Positions 17,364-27,486 of a stretch of DNA of 64,000 nucleotides are shown here, piece after piece (positions within the stretch are counted from its first letter, which is position 1; each line of letters starts with the position of its first letter). This stretch comes from Sphingomonas insulae (lineage in GTDB: Bacteria > Pseudomonadota > Alphaproteobacteria > Sphingomonadales > Sphingomonadaceae). Position numbers and translations under genes: made by a program. The stretch is taken from positions 2,701,001 to 2,765,000 of the forward strand of contig NZ_CP048422.1 of assembly GCF_010450875.1 (NCBI RefSeq). The letters are read 5' to 3'. The notes under the pieces were generated by a model. That model saw nothing but the letters and a program-made list of their open reading frames with translations. It searched no databases and had not been told where the DNA came from.

Positions 17364-20105
17364 TCAGGCGCTTACCGCGCCATGGCAATGCTTGTATTTG
17401 CGGCCCGATCCGCAGGGACATGGCGCGTTACGGTTGACCCGCCCTTCCCAATGCTCCGGATTCTCGCCCATCGGAGCCTCGGGCTGCATCATCTGCATCG
17501 GCGGGATCTGCGTTGTGATCCGGCCCATCGTGCCGGCGTCGATGTCGTTCGAATTGTCCTCGCCCGTGAACGGATCGAAGTGCGTGGTGATAAAGTCTGG
17601 CAATTCCGGGAGTTCCGGCGGCGCCTGCAGCTGGAATTGCGCATGCGCGATCGTCTTGGTCACATCCTCGCGGATCGCATCGAGCATGCGCTGGAACAGC
17701 GAGAACGCCTCCTGCTTATACTCGTTGATCGGCGTCTTCTGCGCGTAGGCGCGCAGGTGGACGACCTGACGCAGCGCATCCAGCGTCGCCAGATGCTCCT
17801 TCCAGTGGTGATCCAGGTTCTGGAGCAAGATCGACTTTTCGACCTGCGTCCAGGTTTCCGGCTCCAGTTCCGTCGCCTTGGCCGCGATCGCCGCGTCAGC
17901 CGCCTCGCGGACACGCTCCTCGACGATCTCCGGATCGATCGCGTCCTCCTTCAGCCATTCGTCCACCGGCACGTCGAGGTTGAGCACCTCGGCAAGGCCG
18001 GTCTTCATGCCCGCGATGTCCCATTGTTCGGGATAGGAATTCGGCGGACAGGCGCCACCGACGATGACGTTCACCGTCTCGGCGCGCATGTCGGTGACGA
18101 CATCGCCCACAGCATCGGCATCCATGATGTCGGCGCGCTGTTCGTAGATCACCTTGCGCTGGTCGTTCATGACGTCGTCATATTCGACGACCTGCTTGCG
18201 CACGTCGTAGTTGCGCGCCTCGACCTTTTTCTGTGCCGTCTCGATCGCCTTCGACAGCCACTTGCTGCCGATCGCCTCGCCATCCTCGATGTTGTTGCGC
18301 ATCATCTTGGCGAACAGCGTGTCAGGGCCGAAGATGCGCAACAGGTCGTCATCCAGGCTGAGGTAGAAGCGCGACAGGCCGGGATCGCCCTGACGGCCCG
18401 AACGACCGCGCAGCTGGTTGTCGATCCGGCGCGATTCATGCCGCTCGGTGCCGAGCACGAACAGCCCGCCCGCGGCGAGCACCTCCTGCTTTTCGATCTC
18501 GATCTCATCGCGAATACGCGCGGCGATCGCTTCATAGTCGGGCGTGCCCTCGTCAAATTCGGGATGCTCGTCGAGCATGCGGAACTCCAGGTTGCCGCCC
18601 AGTTTGATGTCGGTGCCGCGGCCCGCCATGTTGGTCGCGATCGTCACCGCCGACTTGCGGCCCGCCTGCGCGACGATGTGCGCCTCCATCTCGTGGTAGC
18701 GCGCGTTCAGGACCTTATGCTCGACGCCTTCCTGCGTCAGGAATTCGCTGAGCAGTTCGGACTTCTCGATCGACACCGTGCCGACCAGCACGGGCTGGCC
18801 CTGGGCAGCGTGTTCGCGGATCTTCTTGGCGATCGCGCGGAACTTGTCGTTGGTATCCTTGTAGAATTCGTCTTCCTCGTCGACGCGCTTGACGCCGACG
18901 TTGGTCGGAATGGTGACGACGTTCATCTTGTAGATGTCGTAGAATTCCGCTGCTTCGGTCGCCGCGGTGCCGGTCATGCCCGACAGCTTGGGGTACATGC
19001 GGAAATAATTCTGGAACGTGATCGATGCCATCGTCTGGTTCTCGGGCTCGATATTCACGCCCTCCTTCGCCTCGACCGCCTGGTGCAGGCCATCGGACCA
19101 GCGGCGGCCGTCCATCATGCGGCCGGTGAATTCGTCGATGATGACGACCTTGCCGTCCTTGACGATGTAATCGGTGTCCGCCTTGAACATCATGTTCGCG
19201 CGCAGCGACTGGTTGACGTGGTGGACGACCTGCGTGTTCTCGAAATCGTAGAGGTTGGCACCCTCCAGCAGCCCGGCCACCTCCAGCATCCGTTCGATCC
19301 GCTCGGTGCCGGATTCGGTCAGGATGATCGACTTCTGCTTCTCGTCCTTCTCGTAATCATCGGGCAGCAATTGCTTCACGATCGCATCGACGCTCATGTA
19401 CAGTTCCGACTTGTCGTCGGTCGGGCCGGAAATGATGAGCGGCGTGCGCGCCTCGTCGATCAGCACCGAATCGACCTCGTCGACGATGGCCATGGCAAAG
19501 GCGCGCTGGGTCATCGAACTACGCTCGTACTTCATGTTGTCGCGCAGATAATCGAAGCCGAACTCGTTGTTCGTGCCGTAGGTGATGTCGCTGTTGTACG
19601 CGGCGCGGCGCTGGTCGTCGGTCAGGTTCGGGATGATCGTGCCGACGTTCAGGCCGAGGAAACGATAGACCTGCCCCATCCACTCCGCATCGCGCGCGGC
19701 GAGATAGTCGTTGACGGTGATGACGTGCACGCCGTCGCCGGGCAGCGCGTTCAGGTACGTGGCGAGCGTCGCGACCAGCGTCTTGCCCTCGCCCGTCCGC
19801 ATTTCAGCGATCTCGCCGCGGTGAAGGACGATGCCGCCGATCATCTGCACGTCGAAATGGCGCATGCCGAGCACCCGCACCGCCGCCTCGCGCACAGTCG
19901 CGAACGCCTCCGGCAACAAATCGTCAAGCTTGGCGCCACGCGCCAGCTGTTCGCGGAATTTCGTGGTCTGTGCGGCAAGCTGCTCGTCGGACAGCGCCTG
20001 CAGCGTCGGTTCGAAGGCCGCGATCTTCTGGACGATCGGGTTGAGGGACTTGACGTAGCGGTCGTTGGACGAACCGAACAGGGACTTGGCAATACCGCCG
20101 AACAT
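17364..20105 (-). CDS. secA: Preprotein translocase subunit SecA
   Basis: ATPase motor of the Sec export pathway, acting at the inner membrane with SecYEG. The protein is 913 residues, normal length. It starts [20 protein letters not shown]; the ATG at 20105 was chosen for this match, 14 codons inside the longest frame. Visible motifs are Walker [25 protein letters not shown] box [47 protein letters not shown] and [12 protein letters not shown]. The C-terminus carries the zinc-binding SEC-C motif [14 protein letters not shown] for SecB and lipid contact. It ends near the terminator shared with the upstream-facing lipoprotein gene. Confidence 0.97.
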   Translation of the reverse strand: MFGGIAKSLFGSSNDRYVKSLNPIVQKIAAFEPTLQALSDEQLAAQTTKFREQLARGAKLDDLLPEAFATVREAAVRVLGMRHFDVQMIGGIVLHRGEIAEMRTGEGKTLVATLATYLNALPGDGVHVITVNDYLAARDAEWMGQVYRFLGLNVGTIIPNLTDDQRRAAYNSDITYGTNNEFGFDYLRDNMKYERSSMTQRAFAMAIVDEVDSVLIDEARTPLIISGPTDDKSELYMSVDAIVKQLLPDDYEKDEKQKSIILTESGTERIERMLEVAGLLEGANLYDFENTQVVHHVNQSLRANMMFKADTDYIVKDGKVVIIDEFTGRMMDGRRWSDGLHQAVEAKEGVNIEPENQTMASITFQNYFRMYPKLSGMTGTAATEAAEFYDIYKMNVVTIPTNVGVKRVDEEDEFYKDTNDKFRAIAKKIREHAAQGQPVLVGTVSIEKSELLSEFLTQEGVEHKVLNARYHEMEAHIVAQAGRKSAVTIATNMAGRGTDIKLGGNLEFRMLDEHPEFDEGTPDYEAIAARIRDEIEIEKQEVLAAGGLFVLGTERHESRRIDNQLRGRSGRQGDPGLSRFYLSLDDDLLRIFGPDTLFAKMMRNNIEDGEAIGSKWLSKAIETAQKKVEARNYDVRKQVVEYDDVMNDQRKVIYEQRADIMDADAVGDVVTDMRAETVNVIVGGACPPNSYPEQWDIAGMKTGLAEVLNLDVPVDEWLKEDAIDPEIVEERVREAADAAIAAKATELEPETWTQVEKSILLQNLDHHWKEHLATLDALRQVVHLRAYAQKTPINEYKQEAFSLFQRMLDAIREDVTKTIAHAQFQLQAPPELPELPDFITTHFDPFTGEDNSNDIDAGTMGRITTQIPPMQMMQPEAPMGENPEHWEGRVNRNAPCPCGSGRKYKHCHGAVSA

Positions 20106-20214
20106 AGATGTATCCTGGATTATGGCGCGCGCAGCCCGATCAGGCACGGGGACGCGCAGCGTCTCTGGTCACGGAAATGGGGCCGGCCGCAGCCGGTGCA
20201 ACGTCGAACCCGCG

Positions 20215-20484
20215 CTATTCGCGCCGACGGCTCGCATACAGGCGCGCGATCGCGTCGCCGCGAGGGATGGCACCGATCAGCGGCAAGGCCGCAGCCGCCG
20301 CCAGCCCGATCATGTCCTGCTGCGGACGGCTGGCGATCCGCGTCGATCGCACCGCCGCCCGCACCGCCACGCTGGCGCTCGCCGCCGCATGTGCGGCCGT
20401 CGGCGTGCGCATCGCCGATGCACCGCCGGTGATGGCGGATAGCAGGGCAGACAGGAGCAGCAGCAGGTTCACGCAAGCAGCCAT
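20215..20484 (-). CDS. Hypothetical protein with N-terminal hydrophobic segment
   Basis: About 89 residues from ATG 20484: MAACVNLLLLLSALLSAITG is a membrane or signal segment, followed by an Ala/Ser/Arg-rich body (AHAAASASVAVRAAVRST), a second hydrophobic part (MIGLAAAAALPLIGAIPRG) and a basic end (YASRRRE). It lies on the secA strand, 109 bases upstream of it and 60 bases downstream of the TonB-domain gene. I do not recognise a family. A longer start at 20526 would add 14 residues. Confidence 0.45.
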   Translation of the reverse strand: MAACVNLLLLLSALLSAITGGASAMRTPTAAHAAASASVAVRAAVRSTRIASRPQQDMIGLAAAAALPLIGAIPRGDAIARLYASRRRE

Positions 20485-20544
20485 ACGGCCGGCAGGCGGG
20501 CGCGTCCACTCCGCGTACAGCGCCATGCTGCCCTGAATGCACGA

Positions 20545-21138
20545 TCAGTCGGGAATCTGCCAGACGACGCGCCGTTCGAATACCCTGGGCTTGGCGGAAA
20601 TCTCGACCGCGGGATAGCGACCGCGGCGGGCGATCGCGTTACAGGCCGCACGATCCAGATCAGCGTGACCGCTGCTCGCCGTGGCGACGCAATCGGTCAC
20701 CAGCCCGTCCGAACCCACCGTCCAGGCGATCGAAACCACCCCTTCCACATTCGCCCGAAGCGCGGATACCGGGTAATCGTCGGCCACGATCCACCGCGCG
20801 GGATCGCCGATCGGCACCCGGGCGGCGGGGCTGTCCGAATCGACCCGGCTGATGGCTGCCGACCGTCGCGCCTCGGTGTGCTCCACCCTTGCGAGGCCCT
20901 TCGCCTCCTCCTGCATCGCCAGAAAACGTCGGGCCATCTCACGCTGTACGCCGGTGTAGGCCCCGCCGAACGCCAGCGCGCCGAGCACGACGACGGCGAC
21001 GCCCGAAGCACCGATCGTCGCCAGCACGACCAGCATCAGGCCGCGACCGTTGCCGGTCAGCCGGGATTGCCCAGCCGCCGGGGCGGCCGGGGTGGAACCC
21101 AGGACGGTTCGCCGTGCCGGCCGCTGTTCGTCGATCAT
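20545..21138 (-). CDS. TonB-like protein with C-terminal TonB domain
   Basis: A 197-residue inner-membrane protein: a cytoplasmic N-terminus, one transmembrane helix (LMLVVLATIGASGVAVVVLG, about residues 35-54), a charged periplasmic helix (MARRFLAMQEEAKGLARVEH), and a TonB C-terminal domain ending VFERRVVWQIPD. The domain signature reads VSIAWTVGSDGLVTDCVATA with SSGHADLDRAACNAIARRGR. It lacks the long Pro-rich spacer of classical TonB, so it may not span the periplasm and could be a variant energy transducer or an oxygen/metal-stress relative. It is divergent from argJ, 40 bases apart. A second TonB protein is encoded at 59 kb. Confidence 0.75.
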   Translation of the reverse strand: MIDEQRPARRTVLGSTPAAPAAGQSRLTGNGRGLMLVVLATIGASGVAVVVLGALAFGGAYTGVQREMARRFLAMQEEAKGLARVEHTEARRSAAISRVDSDSPAARVPIGDPARWIVADDYPVSALRANVEGVVSIAWTVGSDGLVTDCVATASSGHADLDRAACNAIARRGRYPAVEISAKPRVFERRVVWQIPD

Positions 21139-21178
21139 GCGTCTTTGCCCTGTCTTGGAACCAGCCTATGGCACCGGC

Positions 21179-22405
21179 ATGTCCACGTCCATCTCCCCCC
21201 TCGCCACCCCCTTTCCTGCTCTACCAGCCATTGCCGGGGTCGTGCCGCATGTCGCGCGCGCGCATTACAAGACATGGGATCGCTGCGACCTCACGTTCGT
21301 GACGCTCGTCGAGGGGACGTCGGTGGCCGGCGTACTGACGCAGAGCCGCTGCCCATCGCCGGAAGTCGAATGGTGCCGCAAGGCGCTGACCCTCGGCACG
21401 GCGCGGGCCCTGGTAGTGAACGCCGGCAATTCCAACGCGTTCACCGGCCATCGCGGCCGCACGGCGGTAGAGGCGATCGCAGCACGGACGGCGCAGCACC
21501 TCGGCTGCCAGCCGTCGGACGTGTTCGTCGCCTCGACCGGCGTGATCGGCGTACCGCTGCCGATCGACAAGGCGGAGGCCGGACTGGACGCCGCCTATGC
21601 CGCCACCCCCTGCGATTGGCAGGCGGCGGCCGAGACGATCGGCACTACCGATACCTATCCGAAGGGCGCGACGACGACGGCGATCGTCGATGGCCGCACC
21701 GTGACGCTGGTCGGTATCATCAAGGGATCGGGCATGATCGCGCCCGACATGGCGACGATGCTCGGCTTCGTCTTCACCGACGCTGCGGTCGAACCCGGCT
21801 TCCTGCAAGCCGCGCTGAACGCCGCCAACCGCAACACCTTTTCGTGCATCACCGTCGATGGCGACACGTCGACCAGCGATACGGTGCTCGCCTTCGCCAC
21901 CGGGGCGGCGGGCAATGCACCGCTCTCCGGTCCGGACAGCGATGGTGCCGATGCGTTTGCCGCGGCGCTCGCCGACCTCTGCGCGCAACTCGCCTTGCTG
22001 GTGGTGCGCGATGGCGAAGGCGCGACCAAGCTGATCGAGATCGCGGTGACCGGCGCCGAGAGCGACCGCAGCGCGCATCGTATCGCCATGTCGATCGCCA
22101 ATTCCCCGCTGGTGAAGACCGCGATCGCCGGCGAAGACGCCAATTGGGGCCGTGTCGTCATGGCGGTCGGCAAGGCCGGCGAACCGGCGGAGCGCGACCG
22201 GCTTTCTATCCGCTTCGGCGACACGCAGGTCGCCAGCGAGGGTCTGGCGGTCGAGGGCTATGACGAGGCACCGGTCGCCGCCCATCTGAAGGGGCAGCAG
22301 GTCGAGATCGGCGTCGACCTCGGCCTGGGCGATGGCACCGCGACGGTTTGGAGCTGCGACCTGACCCACGGCTATATCTCGATCAACGCCGATTACAGGA
22401 GCTAG
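21179..22405 (+). CDS. argJ: Bifunctional glutamate N-acetyltransferase / ornithine acetyltransferase ArgJ
   Basis: Enzyme of the acetyl cycle of arginine synthesis: it transfers acetyl from N-acetylornithine to glutamate and, if bifunctional, also uses acetyl-CoA. The 408-residue precursor self-cleaves at the conserved segment KGSGMIAPDMATMLGFVFTD, where the Thr after Ala-Met becomes the new N-terminus and nucleophile. Other family signatures are NAGNSNAFTG and ANWGRVVMAVGKAGE. The end TVWSCDLTHGYISINADYRS is canonical. The start MSTSISPLATPFP at 21179 was chosen by family similarity. The next gene starts one base after the stop region, indicating an operon with the inositol-phosphatase-family gene. 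Confidence 0.95.
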   Translation: MSTSISPLATPFPALPAIAGVVPHVARAHYKTWDRCDLTFVTLVEGTSVAGVLTQSRCPSPEVEWCRKALTLGTARALVVNAGNSNAFTGHRGRTAVEAIAARTAQHLGCQPSDVFVASTGVIGVPLPIDKAEAGLDAAYAATPCDWQAAAETIGTTDTYPKGATTTAIVDGRTVTLVGIIKGSGMIAPDMATMLGFVFTDAAVEPGFLQAALNAANRNTFSCITVDGDTSTSDTVLAFATGAAGNAPLSGPDSDGADAFAAALADLCAQLALLVVRDGEGATKLIEIAVTGAESDRSAHRIAMSIANSPLVKTAIAGEDANWGRVVMAVGKAGEPAERDRLSIRFGDTQVASEGLAVEGYDEAPVAAHLKGQQVEIGVDLGLGDGTATVWSCDLTHGYISINADYRS

Positions 22406-22406
22406 C

Positions 22407-23213
22407 ATGTATCACCGGCACCATGACGCCGTCGTTGCGCTGATGCGCGACGTGGCGGCGCAGATCGTCATGCCCCGTTTCCGCAATCTCGCCGCCGACG
22501 AGGTGGAGGAAAAGGCCGCAGACGACATGGTGACGATCGCCGATCGCGAGAGCGAGGCAGCGCTGACCGCCGGACTTGCCGCGCTGGACCCCGCGATCCG
22601 CGTGATCGGGGAAGAAGCGGTGGCCGCCGATGCTGCGCTGGTCGACGGCATCGATCGCGGCGCGGCCTGGATCATCGATCCGATCGACGGCACCAACAAT
22701 TATGCCAGTGGCATCGCGACGTTCGGCATCATGATCGCGCTGGTCAACGATGGCGAGACGCAGGCAGGGTGGATCCTCGATCCTGTCCGCGACCGCCTGT
22801 GCCATGCGACGCTGGGTGGAGGTGCATGGATCGACAGCGAACGGGTCTTCACGCGGCCCAGCGGCGCGGAACGGCCATCGGCGGCGCTCGCGACCTATTT
22901 CATGACGGATGAGGAAAAGGCCGCGCTGTACCGGCGCGCGGAGACCGCGTTCACGCTGTCGCCGATGCCACGCTGCGCCGCGGAGCAATATCCGCGGCTC
23001 GTGCTCGGCACGAACGACATCGCGCTCTTTCAGAAGACGCTGCCGTGGGATCACGCGCCGGGTTCGCTGTTCCTGCGCGAGGCGGGCGGCGTGGTGCGCT
23101 GGCCCGACGGTAAAGACTATCGCGTCGGCGACCAGCGCCGTGGCATGATCGCAGCCGCTTCGCCGGATTTATGGGAGCGCGCGGCCAAAGTACTTGTACC
23201 GACGATCGCATAA
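22407..23213 (+). CDS. Inositol monophosphatase family protein
   Basis: A 268-residue Mg-dependent, Li-sensitive type phosphatase. Metal-binding motif A is WIIDPIDGTNNYASG and motif B is LPWDHAPGSLFLREAGG. Glu in IGEEAVAADAA supplies another metal ligand. Substrate could be inositol phosphate, histidinol phosphate or another sugar/nucleotide phosphate: the family is not substrate-specific by sequence. Located directly after argJ (one-base gap), so a role as histidinol-phosphatase or general metabolite phosphatase is possible but not shown. Confidence 0.88.
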   Translation: MYHRHHDAVVALMRDVAAQIVMPRFRNLAADEVEEKAADDMVTIADRESEAALTAGLAALDPAIRVIGEEAVAADAALVDGIDRGAAWIIDPIDGTNNYASGIATFGIMIALVNDGETQAGWILDPVRDRLCHATLGGGAWIDSERVFTRPSGAERPSAALATYFMTDEEKAALYRRAETAFTLSPMPRCAAEQYPRLVLGTNDIALFQKTLPWDHAPGSLFLREAGGVVRWPDGKDYRVGDQRRGMIAAASPDLWERAAKVLVPTIA

Positions 23214-23226
23214 CGTCACATGCCGC

Positions 23227-23361
23227 TCAGCTGAACGCGGAAAAGATAGCTCCGAAGATTTCGCGCCACAGCGCGCCGAGGACGCCGCCGATCGATAACC
23301 AGACCACCACCTCGGACAGCTTTCCACTTGAAGGGGGTCGCTCGTCCGAATTGATCGTCAT
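23227..23361 (-). CDS. Small single-span membrane protein (44 residues), hypothetical
   Basis: A frame starting ATG at 23361 encodes a charged N-terminus MTINSDERPPSSGKLSE and then a hydrophobic helix VVVWLSIGGVLGALWREIFG ending AIFSAFS. A purine-rich GAGGGCGGGA directly precedes the ATG. The amphipathic-then-hydrophobic design and clean stop look like a real small membrane protein, but I know no homologue. It is convergent with the phosphatase gene, with 13 bases between the two stop codons. Confidence 0.45.
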   Translation of the reverse strand: MTINSDERPPSSGKLSEVVVWLSIGGVLGALWREIFGAIFSAFS

Positions 23362-23681
23362 TCCCGCCCTCGCTCACATGTACCGGCCTTGCGGATAGCG
23401 AGTAATCGGCCGGCGCCGGCGTGGAAAGCCCGGTGACACAACCCGTTTGGCTGACACCTTTTATTCGGGCGATGACGGGCAATTGTACAGTCGGTCAGAT
23501 ATCGTATGAGCGAATCAGGCCGCAATTAGATCGGATCGGCCTTCATGATCGAGGGGTTCACCAAATTCGTCGATTGGCAACTACCCGTATCCTGCCAGCC
23601 TTCCGGCAAGGACGTCTTCCTGCCCGCACGGACACGATCGACAGCGCCACCTCCGCGCCGTCGATCGTGTCGCGCGTGCCA
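23362..23681. other. Intergenic stretch without a supported gene
   Basis: Between the 44-residue frame and trxA I find no convincing coding frame. The only structure is a perfect 12-bp inverted repeat with arms at 23631-23642 and 23660-23671 just after the trxA stop. It could act in transcript ending or stability, although no T-tract follows it. Confidence 0.5.
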
Positions 23682-24005
23682 TCAGGCGAGCGCGCCCTCC
23701 AGCCAGGCCTTCAACCGGCCCTTGGGCTCGGCACCGACCTTGGTCGCGGCGGGGGCGCCGCCCTTGAACAGGATCATCGTCGGGATGCCGCGTACGCCGT
23801 AACGGCCGGGCGCATCCGGATTTTCATCGATGTTCAGCTTGGCGATCGTCACCTGCCCGCCCAGTTCCTCGGACAGCTCTTCCAGGCTGGGGCCGATCAT
23901 CTTGCACGGGCCGCACCATTCCGCCCAGAAATCGACCAGCACGGGGCCATCGGCGTTGAGCACGTCGGTGTCGAAGCTGGCGTCGGTGATTGCCTTGGTA
24001 GCCAT
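23682..24005 (-). CDS. trxA: Thioredoxin
   Basis: A 107-residue cytoplasmic thioredoxin with active site [13 protein letters not shown], the cis-Pro loop [12 protein letters not shown], and the usual central acidic residue region (LVDFWAEW). It reduces protein disulfides with electrons from thioredoxin reductase. AGGAG lies six bases before the ATG. It is the last gene of the overlapping tsaE-amgK-murU-addB-addA series, 59 bases after addA, a position known for trxA after addA in alphaproteobacteria. Confidence 0.96.
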   Translation of the reverse strand: MATKAITDASFDTDVLNADGPVLVDFWAEWCGPCKMIGPSLEELSEELGGQVTIAKLNIDENPDAPGRYGVRGIPTMILFKGGAPAATKVGAEPKGRLKAWLEGALA

Positions 24006-24064
24006 GATATTCTCCTTTGCAGCCCATCTAGGATGGCGCGGACCCCGGCTCAACCGTCGGCGCC

Positions 24065-27000
24065 CTAGCTTTGCTCCCGCGCGCGAAAGCGCGGCTTGTG
24101 CCGGTCGAGCGTTGCGGGATCGAGCGGATAGAGCGTGGGCCCGCCGGTGTAGAGCAGCGCCGCCTCGATCCGACGTTCCGGAAAGATCGTCGCCAGCGCA
24201 GCGGCATAGGCCGCCATCTGGTCGAGGTGATAGGACGGGATGTCCGCCGCGCTCGCCGGTGCGCGGCGACCGGTCTTGAAATCCACGATCCGGACGTGAT
24301 CGTCGGCGATGCGCAGGCGATCGACCGTCCCCGACACGACCATGCCGTTGGGCAGCGTCGCCGCGATCGGTGCCTCGGCCAGGCTGTCGGCCGCGAATAC
24401 GTCGGCCAGCCGCGGATCGTCGAGGATCGCGAGCACGCTCGCGACGATGTCGGCCCGCACCGCCGCATCGCCGATGCCGCCCGCCGCGGCCAGCCAGCGG
24501 TCGGCGCTGGCCGCCCGATCCTGCCGCGCCACCGGAGGCAGACGTTCGAACAGCGCATGGATCAGCCGCCCGCGCTCCGCCGCAGCGCGCATCGCCGGTC
24601 CGGGGGCGGATCGCTGACCTCGTCCTCGCCCAGCTGCGACGGCGCCAGCGGCCGCGACGGACGCGATTCGACGGGGGCATCGCGCCGCGCCCATTCGGGT
24701 AGCGCGACGGCGGCATCGACTGCCGGCCGGGCCGCGGCACGCGCCTTGACCGGTGGCTGCGCGACACGCCCGGTAAAGGTGCGCACCCCTTCCCCCTCGA
24801 CACCCAGATCGGTGAGCGCCCGCGCGGCGGCGGCGTACCAGCTGGCGACCGGCGGCTCGCCCTTCGCCCGCGGTCCCAGCGCCCCGCCGATCACCAGCCG
24901 TTCCTCGGCACGCGTGGCGGCGACGTAGAACAGCCGCCAATGCTCCTCCAGCTCCCGCCGCTCGATCGCCGCGATCGCCTCGTCCAGCGGTCCGCCCCGC
25001 TCCGCCGAACGCGGGCGAAAGATCGGGATCGGCTGCGCGGCCGGCTCCGGCGACCAGCGCACCAGCGCGCGCGGCGCCGCGGTCGGATCGACGGTCGCGT
25101 CGGCCAGGATAACCAGCGGCGCCTGCAATCCCTTCGCGCCATGCGCGGTCATCACCCGCACCGCATCCATCGGCGCGGACGGATCGCGCACGATCTCGAC
25201 ATCGCCGCGGTCGAACCAGTCGAGGAAGCGTTGCAGCGACGGCGTCGAACTCGTCTCGAACGACAAAGCGGCGTTGAGCAGTTCCTCGATCGGATCGCGC
25301 GCCTCCGCCCCCAGCCGCCGCAACAGCTTGCGCCGCCCGTCCAGCGGCCCCGACAACAGCTCCTCCAGGAACTGGTACGGCGTCGCGATGTCGGCGCGCA
25401 GCAGCATCGTCCGCAGCGGCGCCAGTCGTTCGTCCGGCTGCGTCTGCGTCAGATGGCGCCACAGGCTGCCGTGATCGCGTGGGCCGGCCAGCATCAATTC
25501 GTCCTGCGTCCAGCCGATCAGCGGCGACACCAGCAACGATGCCAGCGACAGGTCGTCCTCCGGCTGCAACACGAACCGCACCGCCGCGAGCAGGTCCTGC
25601 ACCGCCAGCGGCGCATTCAGCCGCAACCGGTCGACACCGGCGACCGGTACGCCCTCGGCATACAGGCGCGCGACGATCAGCGACGCAAGGTCGCCCCGGC
25701 GCTTCACCAGGATCATGACGTCCTCGGGCCGCAGCGCACGCCCCTTGCTTTCCAGCATCAGCCCGCCGTCGATCCACTCGCGCACCGCCCGCGCGACGCG
25801 CACTGCCTGTTCGCGCACGGTGTCGTCGATCCACGCTTCCTCGTCCTCGTCGCTGCCGCCGGCGACGACGGGTGGCCACAGTTCGACGGTGCCGGGACCG
25901 GGCACTTCGCTGGCATGATCCTGCACCTCGCCGATCGCACCTAGCCCCGGATCGCCCGCCGCGGCGACCGCCGCATCGACGAATTCCAGGATCGGCCGGG
26001 TCGAGCGGAAGCTGTGGGTCAACGACAGCCGCTGGAACGGCAGGCCCCGCTCGGTATCGGGCCAATCGTCATTGCCCTCGACCTCGCCCGCACGGGTCGC
26101 GAAATGCCCCTCCGCCCAGCGGAAGTTGATCGGATCGGTGCCCTGGAATCCGAAGATCGCCTGTTTGAAATCGCCGACGGTGAACAGCGTCCGGGTCGAT
26201 GGCGCATGCACGCCGCGCCCGACGAAGAATTCGCCCGCCAGCGCGGTGACGATCCGCCATTGGTTGAGGTTGGTATCCTGCGCCTCGTCGATCAGGACGT
26301 GCTCGGTGCCCTGGTCCAGCTTGTAGCGCACCCATTCGCCGATGCCGGGCTGCTCCAGCAGCCGCACGGTCACGCCGATCAGATCGTCGAAATCGACCGC
26401 GCCGGATCGCCGCTTCGCCGCGGCATAGGAGCGCGCATAGTCTCGCCCGACCTCCAGCGCATCCGCCAGCAGGTCGGCATAGGCCGCACGCTGGGTCAGC
26501 GAGAGCAGGTCGAGGCAATGCTCGCCGAGCGCACCCGCCAGTTCCGCATAGTCCGGTTCCAGGTCGACCAGCTTCTTCGACGCCTTGCGCGGTTCGTTCT
26601 TGCCGGTCAGCACGACGCCGGCAAGCTCGGCGAGCGTCGATGCGCGATCCGCCGGTGCCGCGGCGAGCCATCGGTCCAGCGTCTCGGCATGGCCCATGCC
26701 GGTCGCCGTCGCCCATGCCTTGTTGGCCGCGGCCAGCCGTTCCACCAGCCCCTCGTCGATACAATCGCACCCCGACGCCAGCGCCTCGCCGATATCGCCC
26801 TGCGGCAGGTCGAGCGCACGCCGCAGCCACGGGCCGATACCACTCGGCAGCGCATCCAGCGCCGCCAGCGACCGGGCGCACGCGAGCAGAAAGCCCTCCG
26901 CCCCGCCCTCGCCCATGCGCAGCGACAACGCGCCGATCGTGTCGATCGGCCGGTTGCGGCCGTCACGCTCCGCATCGACCAACAGCGTGGCCAGCGTCTC

Positions 27001-27486
27001 GCGCGCCAGCACCGCTTCCTCGCGCGCCTCCAGCGGCCGAAAACCGGGGGTAAGCCCCGCCTCGACCGGAAATGCGGCGAGCAGGCTCTGGCAGAATCCA
27101 TGGATGGTCTGGATGCGCAGGCCGCCACCCGGTGCATCGAGGACGCCTGCGAACAATGTCCGTGCCCGCGCCTGCAATTCGGGCGTCGCCCGTTCGCCCA
27201 GCGCCTCGAGATCGGCGGCAAGCTGCGGCCCGGGCATCCGCACCCATGCCGCCAGACGGTTGTTGATGCGCTGCGCCATCTCGGCCGCGCCCGCCTTGGT
27301 GAACGTCAGGCACAGGATCGCCCCCGGCTGCGTCCCGCCCAGCAACAGGCGGAACACCCGCGCCGCCAGCACCTGCGTCTTGCCGGTTCCGGCCGATGCC
27401 GACAGCCAGACGTGCGCCTGCGGATCGCTGGCAGCGGCCTGCGCACCCTTCAGCCGCGGCAGGGTGGCGAGTTCAGTCCCGGCCAT
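24065..27486 (-). pseudogene. addA: Double-strand break repair helicase-nuclease AddA, single-base frameshift
   Basis: AddA is the motor and nuclease half of AddAB, which resects double-strand breaks for RecA. Reading starts at 27486 (MAGTELATLPRLKGAQAAAS) with Walker A LSASAGTGKTQVLAARVF, VLIDEAQDTNLNQWR and further UvrD-type motifs, and stops at 24562 after 974 residues with a non-family tail ([12 protein letters not shown]). The missing RecB-type nuclease domain follows in another frame: [31 protein letters not shown] and [13 protein letters not shown], ending at 24065. The switch point is the five-G run at 24602-24606. One extra base there would join both parts into about 1140 residues, the usual AddA length, and restore [16 protein letters not shown] sequencing error, a genuine mutation or slippage could each explain it. 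It overlaps addB by 14 bases. Confidence 0.88.

Noticed and set aside
17265..20432. A 1055-residue open frame on the plus strand opposite secA
   Set aside because: Same cause as above; secA carries all its motifs on the other strand, and the frame has no ribosome binding site or recognisable domain.
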